Source: Perkinsus chesapeaki
Lineage: Eukaryota > Perkinsozoa > Perkinsida > Perkinsidae
Direction of reading: 5' to 3'
Assembly: GCA_013115145.1 (NCBI GenBank)
Contig: JAAPAO010000025.1
Coordinates: 1 to 64,000 of the forward strand
Length of the DNA stretch: 64,000 nt
Shown: positions 42,132 to 51,977 of the stretch, in pieces
Layout of the letters: the number at the start of each line of letters is the position of its first letter
Position numbering within the stretch: position 1 is the stretch's first letter
Program-made: the position numbers and the translations under genes
The notes under the pieces: model-generated
Databases searched by the model: none
Seen by the model: the letters and a program-made list of their open reading frames with translations, nothing else
Told to the model about the DNA's origin: nothing

Positions 42132-44725
42132 TCAGCCATTCGATGATGATAAACGAGGATGCTCCTGTGCAGAGAGATCTTGTCGTCGTCGTCGTCGTCG
42201 TTGTTGTTGTTGTTGTTGACGGTGATATCCTTCAACTGGCCTCCTATCAGCATCTTTCATATCGAGTGAAGAGCCCCCACGGGCAGCAGCAGCAGCAGTC
42301 GCAACAGGGGATTTGTTGTTGTAATAGTACTTCTGAATGGAGCCATCGGGAGCGATTGAGACATCCATAAAGGGTCATGACAATAATAATAATGATGATG
42401 GAATTTATAACCTCATATATGCACACCAGAAGCTAAGCTAGGTCGCATTTGCAGCAATATAAATATCAAGCCGACCGGGAGGAGGAGGGATTAGTCGGCA
42501 AAAATAATTTGTCGGCAGCAATAACTGATAACACCATCTCGAGGGCACTATTACCATAGGAGAAAGACGACGATGATGATGATGATGATGATGATGATGA
42601 CGAAGACTAGACCATCAAACAAGTAGGGGCAGCAGGGGACTGCTACTACTACTACGTCGTCATCATCATCATGATCGAACAAGTATCAAACCGAGAATCG
42701 TGAGAGCAAGGGCAAGTGTACAGCAATAACAGCAACCATCCCTGAAGGCATTAATAGATCCAAAACATTAATCATTCTTACCGAGTACGAAGCAGCTCGG
42801 GAATGGTGGGTGGTGATAAAGATAATCAGCCGATATCGATTAATACAGCCCATGCGCTGTATCCGACCGTAATGGAGCAGCAGAGTTGATAACATCTAAA
42901 ATGATAGACGACTAAGCAATAAGAGAACAAGTTGTATTACCGCCAGCTCCGGCGGCGGCGGCGAGCAAGCTCAAATCTTGCACGCCCCAGACTTCTAAGG
43001 GGTCCATAGTTCTGAGAGGATTAAACGTCCCAGCCGAGAATCGAACCTGCGCTCCACCAAACTTACAGATACTGTGTCGTTATTGGCAACGCGGTGGTGC
43101 CTCGGCGGCGTCTTTGCAACATATAAAGTGGATGTCCTGAAAATCGATATGAAGAAGACACAAGAAGACATTGTCCTCTTTACGATCTGTTATCTCACAG
43201 CATTCAGTCATCTTAACAACTGTATTATCACGAAATGGTTAAGTTGGTCAATGATTCAGTTTGAACCAAAGAGTCGATTAGTAGACTACAGCCGCAGCAG
43301 CAGCAGCAGTAGGGGGTAGCTTACTTTCCTGATTCAAGTGCTTAATAGTATCCTCTCGACCCTGGATGTGCGCAAAGAATAATTGGCAACTTCTCCGTGC
43401 GGTGTTATAATGCAGCCATTCATGGTTCTGAAACAACCGCCACAATTTGTCTAAAACACCCCGAGTTCGAAAGAAAAGCGCCGAAAACATTATGATATCG
43501 TCGTACTTGAAATAGCCTGGCGAAGATGTAGAGATACTCCGCCGATTTGAGGTTGATGAATGCGTAACCTCTGTTGGCATCTTTGGTGGCATCGGCGGGC
43601 AGATACCTGTTCGGGGAGGAAAGAGTGATGTTTATTAATTATTATCATTACAATAAGTCATAACTGTCGGCCAGTCCGGGAAGCATTGCTATCTCTTGAC
43701 GAAGAAGTTGGAGGGAATACCTTTCAAAAATGAGAGACCTCAGAATCGAACCAACGACCTTCAGCATTGAAGTGCGACAGGATAACCACTACGCTGATAT
43801 GGCGGTGAGGGATTGAAAGGAAATGAGAAGCTCCTATTTCGCTGCTTACTTCCGAGGCACACTTTTTATCATCAACGTCGTCCGATCATCCCCTTGACTA
43901 GCCAACTCATCGAGGTCGATGAGCTGAGGCTTCATGCCGATTGTTAGCGTACGATGGCACCCCGGTGGCGCCACTTTAGCAACCTAAAAAGGAAATAACC
44001 CCCCCCCCCGACAATCAGAAATGAACCCACGCTTTTTTCAACGTGCCGACTGGATCGGGACTCCCCATTAAAGGGTGGCTGCAGCCGCGGAGGCACATGC
44101 GATGATGATGCCGCATAGGCCTCTGAAAGGGTTGGATTAGCCTCAGCGTTGGTTGATTGGCTAGTCCCACCTAAACTGGGTACATGGCCGGCTTGTCTTG
44201 GACCCTCAGCCCGATGATCAGCTACGACGCCCTGATGCAACGGTGATGGACTCCTTAAGACATGCTACAACGTACCCTAGTTCGAATGCTGTCGATTGTT
44301 GCTGTTGTTGCAGACCCTCGTCCAGTAGCTGAGACCAGATGAAGTTATTAATGTATTCATTAGTACGATGATGATTCCTTACCCAGGGAAACCAGCTTAA
44401 GGAAGTTATCAGCAACGTCCTGTGGGCGAATGTCCGACCAGTCCAAGCTGCTACCATCACCATCGCTGAGCGCCTAGCACCATAATTCAGTGAAATCAAT
44501 GTGGCGCCGCCCTACCGTCTCCTCACACTCTCCTCCTTCTTGATGCCCCCCGGGGGGCCCCTCCGTCGGCTCTGATTGCCTTAGAGGGCACAACACGCCG
44601 CTCTCCATGGCATGGTCCGATAATACCAAAGGCGTTGAACGACCTAGTGTATCTCCTGCATTGTAGCCAATGTACTGAGGATTACTGGAAACAGAATATC
44701 TGAGGTTCAAGCGCGCATGATACAT
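42132..44725 (-). CDS. MEI2-like RNA-binding protein (C-terminal RRM)
   Basis: MEI2-type proteins bind RNA through a special C-terminal RRM and act in meiosis or differentiation in fungi, plants and protists. The RRM is read across exons 43850-43983 (QGDDRTTLMIKSVPRK), 43652-43720 (YSLQLLRQEIAMLPGLADSY), 43507-43606 (YLPADATKDANRGYAFINLK) and 43325-43427 (LFAHIQ-like LFFAHIQGREDTIKHLNQE), all in phase. Downstream exons are 43067-43136, 42941-43011 (MDPLEVWGVQDLSLLAAAAG) and a last low-complexity exon to the TGA at 42132 (QQQQQQRRRRRRQDLSAQEH). Upstream exons near 44218-44720 (SLDWSDIRPQDVADNFLKLV, LLDEGLQQQQQSTAFELG) extend the N-terminus; the start is not fixed. Two introns here are tRNA-like. 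Trinucleotide runs (GTC/GTT near 42180, GAT near 42570) lie in exon and intron. Confidence 0.75.
43012..43066 (-). other. 55-nt intron made of tRNA 3'-half-like sequence
   Basis: Between MEI2-like exons 43067-43136 and 42941-43011, joining phase 2 to phase 1. It starts GTAAGTTTGG, contains GGAGCGCAGGTTCGATTCTC and ends AATCCTCTCAG. B box intact, sense orientation. Confidence 0.8.
43721..43849 (-). other. 129-nt intron containing a full-length tRNA-like segment
   Basis: Splits the MEI2-like RRM at codon K (phase 2). It contains CAGCGTAGTGGTTATCCTG (D arm with A box), an anticodon-arm-like stretch around CACTTCAATG, then AAGGTCGTTGGTTCGATTC (T arm with B box). Stems are degenerate. Sense orientation. 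Acceptor TTTTTGAAAG. Confidence 0.75.
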
Positions 44726-45149
44726 AACAGGTGGCTTTGTATGCTACCCTCCATTGTAATGTCTGTCAGAAGTCCCCCTTCCTCGCTGGGAATAAGTCGG
44801 GAAGGAAGCCATAATACAATATTTCAATACCTACGATCTTCTAAAATCTCAGACTCCGCGAACGCCACTCAACTGGCTAAATTCAGCGTGCGCACGCGTG
44901 CAGATTTCTTCGCCCGCGTCATGTCACCGATAACGCCGGTAGGTTGTATGGAAAACCCCAGCAGATGGCAATCATCCGACCGAAGGCTTCGGTCAGTCAC
45001 TGATGCTCGAGACCGACTCGACCACCTTCCGTCAAGTACTTCAAACACAAGTCCGAAAAGAGTTCAGAAAACTTCTGTTGGGATAAAGTTTTACCGCCTC
45101 ACATGGCGACCGCAACAACCCTAGCATTGAAACTAATGTTGAGCACCAC

Positions 45150-45228
45150 CTTACGCCGAATCGAACCCACGACCTAAGGAGAAGAGACAGTGATGCACCT
45201 TATTGCCTTAGACTGCTCAACCCTTACT
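45150..45228 (-). other. tRNA-Leu-like segment after the vigilin-like stop codon
   Basis: Directly downstream of the vigilin-like TAG: GGTTGAGCAGTCTAAGGC (A-box-like, as in Leu tRNAs), then after about 30 bases TTAGGTCGTGGGTTCGATTC. Acceptor ends do not pair. It may belong to the 3' UTR or intergenic space. Confidence 0.5.
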
Positions 45229-48200
45229 CTAGTGTTTCTTGCTCGGGCGGAACTTGGCCTTCTTCGGCTTTCCAGCTGGGTGGGCGCCAAGCGGCGGGAA
45301 CTGCTCCGTCGAGGCGAGATCTACCGGCTCCTCCTTAGAACTCTCCGAGGCCTGCTCACACAATCTACAAAAGCTTTCTAATCCCATCGCCTACCTTCTC
45401 TGAGTGACCAGCATCTCGTCTGGCAAACAGGAACGACTTGGTCTCTGGAAAACCAAAGCCATGCGGATGAACCTCGGCTACTCCTCCCTTACCAGCATGC
45501 GCGGGCTCGTTCTCCTTTTCGGCATCAGGAGACTGTACAGTTATAACATCCTTACGAGCATCTGCAACAATAAAAACATTATCCAAGGCCCGAACGAAAA
45601 TGGTGACCGAACAGAGAGACAACTCCGAACCACGTAACCGCGATGATGATGAAGCCCGCAAGATATTTGCACGAAAAGTGCATGAAAACCCTCCTGATTT
45701 GAGAAAACAGATGTTGAACTCGGCGAGTGAAATTACACAGTGAATGCCAATAATTGAAAGAACTTTTGTAACGAGTATAAAACACAGTTCATCACACCGA
45801 GGAGGTAGCACAAAGACTTCAATCGCAGCTAATAAAATACAACGTTAGCTGCGCTCAAACGCATTCTACACAAGTATCTAAGCTTGAAGCGTGCACGCGA
45901 GTTCCCTGCTCCTCACTCAATTCTTCCTCAATCATAGTGACTGCCTTATCGACAGCCGCCGGTAAGCCAGTAATGGTGACCTGAGCAAATGATGACGATC
46001 CTGGAGCGCAAGGAGAAGGGCGGAGACGAACTTACTATCTGATCTTCACCAACACGAATATCATGACAAACAGATTCTTCAGTGATTCGCCTGAAATGCA
46101 GCAACCGGGGATCGAACCGGGGACCTTTCGGTTGTTGCTGCTTACCTGATAGTGCGACCCTTTGGACCGATCAAAATACCCATCTCATCAGATCGCAGCT
46201 CAATCTGTTTGATCGTGTACTTGGACAACTGCTTCTGTAAACCATCCAAAAACCTGATCAAAATGAACAACCATCACAACTGCGGCGGCGGCCATTTAGG
46301 ATGTGAATCATGCAGGGTGTATATGAATATAACGCACAATCGCAATCGTTAACCCTCTATTGGAGAGAGAGCTCGAATCAAGGAACCAAACAAACAGCTT
46401 ATCTCGGTGGACGATGAAACTGGTGAGACTCTTCTCCCAATTCTCGATCCCCGTCATGTCCTTAGTTATAGCATAAATCATATAAAGTATGTCATAATAA
46501 AACATAAGTTGCCCTCTTACTTATTAAAGTCGGCAACAGCCTTATCCTTGTTCGGTTTCAAGCCATAAACGAAGACGGCTCCATCCGGCTTAGAGTAGTA
46601 CAGAGAAACCGCAGCATCTCTCTGAAACAAAAATACCCTAACCCGGGATAGATCACACGACCCCTCCAAAGAAAGGCAGCCCCCTTAACCGGTAGACCAC
46701 AATAGAACGCAAAATCTCACCTGAATGTCCTGCAAAACCTTGCACCTATCTTGCAGCATCGGCTGGACTGCTTCTTCGGGCACCGCGACACTCACCGGCG
46801 CATAGAACTGCTTTAACTGAAAATGACAAGATAAGCCTCATCGATACCCAGCAAGCGAGAACCTGCTGCTCCGCTACACATCAGCTTCCACTGAGAAAAT
46901 ACTTCCTATCGAAATCTTTATTATTGCATTGACTCCTAGTTCATGCAACGGAAATGAATTATGAAAATATAAGACAACGAGTTGGAATAAACTTACAATT
47001 TTATAAAATTCGGTCTTGTGATTTATTACATCGCATTTGCTCCCCGAGGTAGAAAGTAATCGTTAAAAATATTCCGCACAACGTTCAGGATCCGTGGAGT
47101 ATCGAAACCCGCACGCGCTAGATTATCGTTACCAATTCCTTAGCACGCTCGCGTCCCTCTTGAGTGCCCCAGATATCCATGTAGCTCTCCTCATCCTTAT
47201 TCTGCGCCCTGAAAGAATAAAAAACATCATAGCTGAGAGACGAACCCAGGACCTGCGGATTACTAGCAGCTTATTATACCGCTAGGCCAAACAATCCGAT
47301 GCTTACCGACGGAAGAATATCATAGCCTCTCCATTCAAGGCATTATTGACGCTCGTAGTAGTGGTTTCGCCCCACGTCTTAGTGTGAGCCCTACAAGCAA
47401 ATCTCGTCGGTAGCAAGCCTCACCAACTTACCTCGGCACTTTAACGGTCTCGGTCGTGAAGGAGCACTTCCTGATGAGATCCAACACATCATCTCGAATG
47501 CGAGGGAACTCCTTTCTGGCCGAGTCATCAACAATTATGCCAATCTAACAGCACCAATTTACAAGGTTCTATTTACAATGAGACCTACTTGAGATGCTTC
47601 TAAGTTTTCTGGGTTGGATCTAGCAATCGTTACACCAGGCTCCTTGTTTTTAAGATGGGATACGCGACCAAGCATGTATATCTGAAAACACTCGAAACAC
47701 TCAAACTGGGTAGGATACAAATTATAGAGATACCACTAAACTGCAGCATAGTAGGATTTGATCTACGAGATAGCTTATCATCCCACAAGTGTGATGCTGT
47801 GGGTTTCTGATACGTGGAGATACAACGAATTTTTCAAGAGAAATTCTTTCGTTCCAGAAGGCATCTCTTCCGGACCCAACATCCAATATATGTACTCATG
47901 CTTCTCAGCGATGATGATAGGGCATACAGCAAGCAAACGCACAAGCTCCTTTAATGTAGACCCACCTCTTCGATGGTCTTGTCAGGGTTCATAGTGGTAT
48001 CGAACAGCTTGTCCAAAACCTCATCAGTCGTGTCGATCAGTTCGACATGAAAGCCGGCAAGTATCTGCAATAATAATAATTCCTAAGAAACTATTCACAG
48101 TAGGCTTCATTACCTTAGCGATGACCTTCGATGCGGCCAAAGCTTGGTCTCGTGATGGAGCTCGGCAGTTCACCACAGCACCGTTGCCGCTGAGGGGCGC

Positions 48201-48606
48201 AACAGACACACTGACACCGTACTTCGTTTTCATCTGATAATAAACTATAACGATAAGGATAACGTTGCGTCGGTAGGATAGACTTCAACAACTAGGTCGC
48301 CAAGAAAGTGGATCCGTCGTGCTCACCATTTTAGCGTAGTTATTGCCCATAGAGTCACTCTGGAAGGCTCGGCCTCGGAAACAATCGGTCTGAACAGGCT
48401 CATTGACCATCGGTGGGCCCTCAAACTTGGTCTGTCCTGCTGAATCACCATTACCTGAACACCAAATGTCGCACATGTTTGTATCTTGCACGGATCAACC
48501 TAAGATTCTCACGTGAATTCCTCAATCCAGGAGTGAGTTTCTCACCTTGAGCGGCTGCTTGAGGATTCAGTAGATTTGGCTTGATAAGCAAATTTTGCCC
48601 CTTCAT
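45229..48606 (-). CDS. vigilin-like multi-KH RNA-binding protein
   Basis: Cytoplasmic RNA-binding proteins of this type carry strings of KH domains and associate with translating mRNAs. Start 48606 (MKGQNLLIKPNLLNPQAAAQ). Exons in exact phase: 48546-48606, 48327-48454, 48114-48233 (KTKYGVSVSVAPLSGNGAVV), 47966-48064 (ILAGFHVELIDTTDEVLDKL), 47814-47948 (IAEKHEYIYWMLGPEEMPSG), 47589-47681, 47432-47544 (IGIIVDDSARKEFPRIRDDV), 47307-47390, 47133-47208, 46721-46816, 46521-46621, about 46385-46440, 46146-46253 (RSDEMGILIGPKGRTI, a KH GxxG loop), then about 46036-46090 and VTITGLPAAVDKAVTMIEEE, then a Pro/Lys-rich tail ending KPKKAKFRPSKKH at 45229-45354. One exon between 47133 and 46816 is unresolved. 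Three introns are tRNA-like and one is only 17 nt. Confidence 0.8.
46091..46145 (-). other. 55-nt intron formed by a tRNA-like hairpin
   Basis: Vigilin-like gene, splitting the codon after GPKGRTI (phase 2). It starts GTAAGCAGCAAC and ends GTTGCTGCATTTCAG; GCAGCAAC and GTTGCTGC pair perfectly as an acceptor-like stem. Between them lies AAGGTCCCCGGTTCGATCCC, a T arm with the B box. D and anticodon arms are absent. Confidence 0.85.
46622..46720 (-). other. 99-nt intron containing a degenerate full tRNA-like segment
   Basis: Vigilin-like gene. Contains TTGTGGTCTACCGGTTAAGG (A-box-like D arm) and, 35 bases on, GGGTCGTGTGATCTATCCCG in the place of a T arm, though the TTCGA core is changed. Ends TTTTTGTTTCAG. 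Sense orientation. Confidence 0.6.
47209..47306 (-). other. 98-nt intron that is almost entirely a tRNA-like cloverleaf
   Basis: Vigilin-like gene, phase 2. After GTAAG comes CATCGGA, which pairs with TATGATG (6 of 7 positions, one G-T) as an acceptor stem. The D region is TTTGGCCTAGCGGTATAA; an anticodon-arm stretch CTGC..GCAG follows; T stem CTGGG/CTCAG encloses TTCGTCT. Then a short T-rich tract ends in TTCTTTCAG. Sense orientation. Confidence 0.8.
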
Positions 48607-49248
48607 ATTTTAAAAGTATGTAAGTTAGCGTCATCCTCGGCCCAGCCTCCATCTTCAGTATCGATTAGACTGGCGCGCGCTTTCTGCACTGCGCATGATT
48701 GCTTGTCACACAGGAGCTGTTGAGCTGGAGCATCTTCCAGCTGATTCTCGTTCTAATTGGGGGCTGATGCACGCTGATAGGCTGTATCTCGCAGAAGCCG
48801 ACTAGTATGGGTTGAGTTCCTACTATACTTTCAGAACTAAACTCAAACCCACATGCGTAAAACCTTCATCTAGCAACGCAACGTGGACCTGTATTATCTA
48901 ATGACAAGTTCCGTCAGTATCTTGTTTGGGTATTCTTATGGTCTAAACTTCTACCATGTATCTACGCACGTTGAACCACTAGCCATCTGTTACATCTGAG
49001 GGTTTCCCTTATACAAGCATGAACCTCTGTAACGACGCCCTATAATCAGCTTTGTAATAACAATCCTCACCGAACACGGTGTGCGCAATGTTTGCACAAA
49101 TCACACAACGAAGTGCTTTTGCATGATGAAAACACCACCAACGTGGTAAGCGTGTACTGCACTTTAAGAGTGGTGCCATAGGTTTATATTGCTAAAGGCG
49201 GGACTTTTATTCCATTTTTCGACTTAGCTAATATTCGTTTGTTAGTAG
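48607..49248. other. no gene seen; likely vigilin-like promoter side
   Basis: No exon or domain is recognisable. The 300 bases next to 48606 should contain the vigilin-like promoter and 5' UTR. Confidence 0.35.
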
Positions 49249-49545
49249 CTAAGCAGCGTAGCCTAGGCTAGCAAACAGCACGCGCATAAATGGCTGGAAT
49301 CCCGGGCGGCGGCCGACCCTTTGAGGCAAATACGGCATAACCTCACTGAGTACTTGTACACAAGCATCTTTAGTAAAGCGAAAAGCCTCGAAGATACGCG
49401 CATCCGACAAAGCTTCGAAAGGGTTATAGTGATCACTGATCAGCCAGGGGATACCCGTGAAGGACACCAAGAACTGCTATGTCTTCCGCCTGCTCCACGT
49501 CTTCTTCGTCTAAACGGTTGGGAAAGGGCTGCATATGTGCCTATT
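49249..49545 (-). pseudogene. PIF/Harbinger-type transposase N-terminal relic
   Basis: Two frames: FPNRLDEEDVEQAEDIAVLG up to a stop near 49435, then YNPFEALSDARIFEAFRFTK and VMPYLPQRVGRRPGFQPFMR to a stop at 49249. The second part matches the N-terminal helical region that precedes the DDE domain of HARBI1-like nucleases (F-R-F-x-K, then PYL..R). The frame change and early stop show decay. No DDE core and no terminal repeats were seen. Confidence 0.55.
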
Positions 49546-49659
49546 GATGTGTGTTGAGCTTTCGATTGGGTTTGTGTGTTGAACTACTTAGTTTTTGAGA
49601 TTAAGCCCCACCCAGCCGACTCGGACCCGCACAAGACTTCGCGACATGAACTATTTGTG

Positions 49660-49740
49660 TAGGTGGCTAGCGTAGTTGGTTAGGATACTTGGCCGCTGAG
49701 CCAGAGACGTAGGTTCGATCCATAGATAAATCTTTTTAAC
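49660..49740 (+). other. tRNA-like segment, degenerate
   Basis: GGTGGCTAGCGTAGTTGGTT has a good A box; TTGGC..GCCAG forms an anticodon-like stem around a 6-nt loop; GACGTAGGTTCGATCC carries the B box. The T and acceptor stems do not pair well, so a tRNA pseudogene or tRNA-derived SINE head is likely. Confidence 0.55.
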
Positions 49741-49784
49741 TAGCCTCCACGACGGAAATCGCGCGTAAGGCGTTAGGTGAGGTG

Positions 49785-49899
49785 CACCTCACCTTGCTCC
49801 TTATGATTAGGTGCATAAGGTGTAAGGTGTGAAATAGGTCGCCTCACACCTTAAGGCACCTTGCGCCTCGCACCTATTTATAAGGAGCAAGGTGAGGTG
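49785..49899. repeat. nested inverted repeats built on GGTG/CACC words
   Basis: Outer arms 49785-49804 (CACCTCACCTTGCTCCTTAT) and 49880-49899 are perfect complements. Inside, 49823-49832 (TAAGGTGTGA) and 49844-49853 form a second hairpin, and GGTGAGGTGCACCTCACC (about 49777-49794) is itself a palindrome. No gene is associated. Confidence 0.85.
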
Positions 49900-50482
49900 G
49901 CAGCGTTGTGAAATAGGCCCAAGATTGCTCGAGTTTTAACATGTCGCTCGCCAAATTACTATTTTTCTGCAAGATGCGTAACAGCGCATTCTCCAATCGA
50001 ACTACCGCCCCCTTCATATAGCCATCACTCGATCAAACGGCGGTACTGTAAGCCCCTTAATGCCCCTCGACTTTCACCCACTGTAGAACTAACAGCTTTA
50101 ACCGCTGACTACTGAGCCAACGTTTATTTTCGCATTTTCTCCGGCAGGTCTTCGCATCGCCAGAGCGTGTTAATTAGCTAAGTGCACTTCCAATCACCAC
50201 ATCTTCATAATGGAGGTTGTTATGTGTGAATGCCCTGCACTCACTTTTGGTTACACCTTGTCATCATTCTCGACCAAATCTATTATCCTTAACATCTTCG
50301 TCTATGTGCCGCTGCTCGTACTGATACATGAAGACCCTTTGATCTTTTTTCGCCGCGCTCTACTCATTAGAGTCTTCTGAATGCTCAGTCACAAGTTGTG
50401 ATTACGGAACCCCTAATACGGCGGCCACTAGTCTTTAGTGCCGGTTATTCATTCTGCTCAGTTAAGTTGATTTTCTTCCGCG

Positions 50483-51977
50483 ATGTTCCACCGTCTGATC
50501 TGCTCGTTCATCCTCTTGGCTGTCACCGCTCATGCTCTCTCCGCTCCCTCCAAAAACGTAAAATATGCTTTGATCGCTCAGTTAGAGATCAGCGGCTCCT
50601 TTTAAGCATCCAGCTTTGCGCACTCATCAGAACGAAAAGATTCTTTAAACTTGATTTGGATTGAAATATTAACCAGCTTACCTATTGCTATTGTCTGACG
50701 ATGTTTTTCAGGAAAAGAAGGGTCCTTTTACTGATGATGATTGGGTTGCCGGGGTAAGTCTGCATCCACTCACTTCGGAAGTAATCCTTCATTTTGTCAG
50801 ATAAAGAAATCGGTAAATTCGTCCCAACACTGAAGTGATATTTGTTCCATCAGAACGCAGCTATGTCAGAAGACGAAGCTCAGGCCTATCTGGAGAAAAA
50901 CAAGGCTAAGATGACCGAGGTGAGGTTGCTTTCGAGTTGACAAATAGCTGAGTGTCTCTCTTTATTTCAGATTGAGGAGCAAGTAGGACCCCTCTATCCT
51001 GTGCGCCTGGGAACCTTTCCTTTTAGTTCCCTGCTTACACTGTGGAGAAGATCATTAATCAAGTGGATGCTGAAGAAAGGGTGGGCCCTAAGCTCCGATA
51101 TGCACACGATTTTACCTCCTTTTTAGAATGAGAAAATGAGGAAGGAACTCAGGAAAGACGACCCGTCGGTTGAATTGCCGGAATCACTTGAAGAGCTTGT
51201 GAGCTAATTCTGTCCACTCGAAGTACTCGGTATGATTTCATTCTCTTCAGAGGCACAGACTAGTTGCAGAAAGAAGAAAATTTGTAAGCGTCACAATGTC
51301 GATTGTGAGCATCGCGATGCTTTTTGGTTCAGAATGATCATCTGGCCGACAAGAACCGCAAGAAGGTCTGGGCTGAGGACGTCGAGCTATCTCCTCGGTG
51401 GCAGGAGCACCGTGAGGCCTCGCAGAAACGGTGAGTATTTCAGCGGCGGCGTGCTGAGTTTGCCACTGTTATGGCAGTCTGGACAACTTGATGAAGAGGC
51501 GAGCTGAGCCGCTACATGTAAAGCAACAGAAATTGGAACAGAGAGATCAGAATATGCAAAATGCTGCTAAAATGGCAAAAGTGAGAGCTGCGCGTGGGTC
51601 GATAATATATTTATTAATTACTGTAGATGAAGAGTGAGGCTGAGGAGAGAGTTAAAAGCTATATTACTGGACTCGTGAGAATGATGCATTAAGTGTATAA
51701 GATACGTATGTTACATCAGGATAAAGGCAAGCGTAGTGAAGCAGTAATGCAGTCCAAGGGAATGAATGCTGAGAGATTGGCAAAAGTAACAATCGGTGAA
51801 GTTCAGCCTGGTCAACGTGGCTGCTGATTTAGATCAAAAAAGACGCTGAAGAAAGGGTTAAGAAAACATTGGAAAATAGCGTAAGTATCGATAATGGGAG
51901 TTCGGCTTGCAATGTAAATGTTGGGCAAATAGAGATGCACATGGAAAGAAGATGACGGATTATCTTTCAACAATTGA
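50483..51977 (+). CDS. 13-exon secreted charged helical protein
   Basis: Thirteen small exons give 253 residues with every phase matching: 50483-50557, 50712-50753, 50854-50919, 50971-50982, 51027-51080, 51127-51198, 51251-51283, 51333-51430, 51478-51580, 51627-51674, 51720-51785, 51833-51880, 51933-51977. Exon 1 is a signal peptide (MFHRLICSFILLAVTAHALS). The rest is Lys/Glu-rich and helical: EKKGPFTDDDWVAG, AQAYLEKNKAKMTE, NEKMRKELRKDDPSVELPES, WAEDVELSPRWQEHREASQK, QKLEQRDQNMQNAAKMAK. All introns but one are phase 0, and exon 4 is a 12-nt microexon (IEEQ). The pattern suggests growth by duplication of short helical exons. It could be a secreted or ER-lumen coiled-coil protein; no family is recognised. 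The last exon is the least certain. Confidence 0.75.

Noticed and set aside
42180-42600. GTC/GTT and GAT trinucleotide runs as a CRISPR-like or functional array
   Set aside because: Simple microsatellites, partly coding for Gln/Arg runs in the MEI2-like C-terminus; no spacers.
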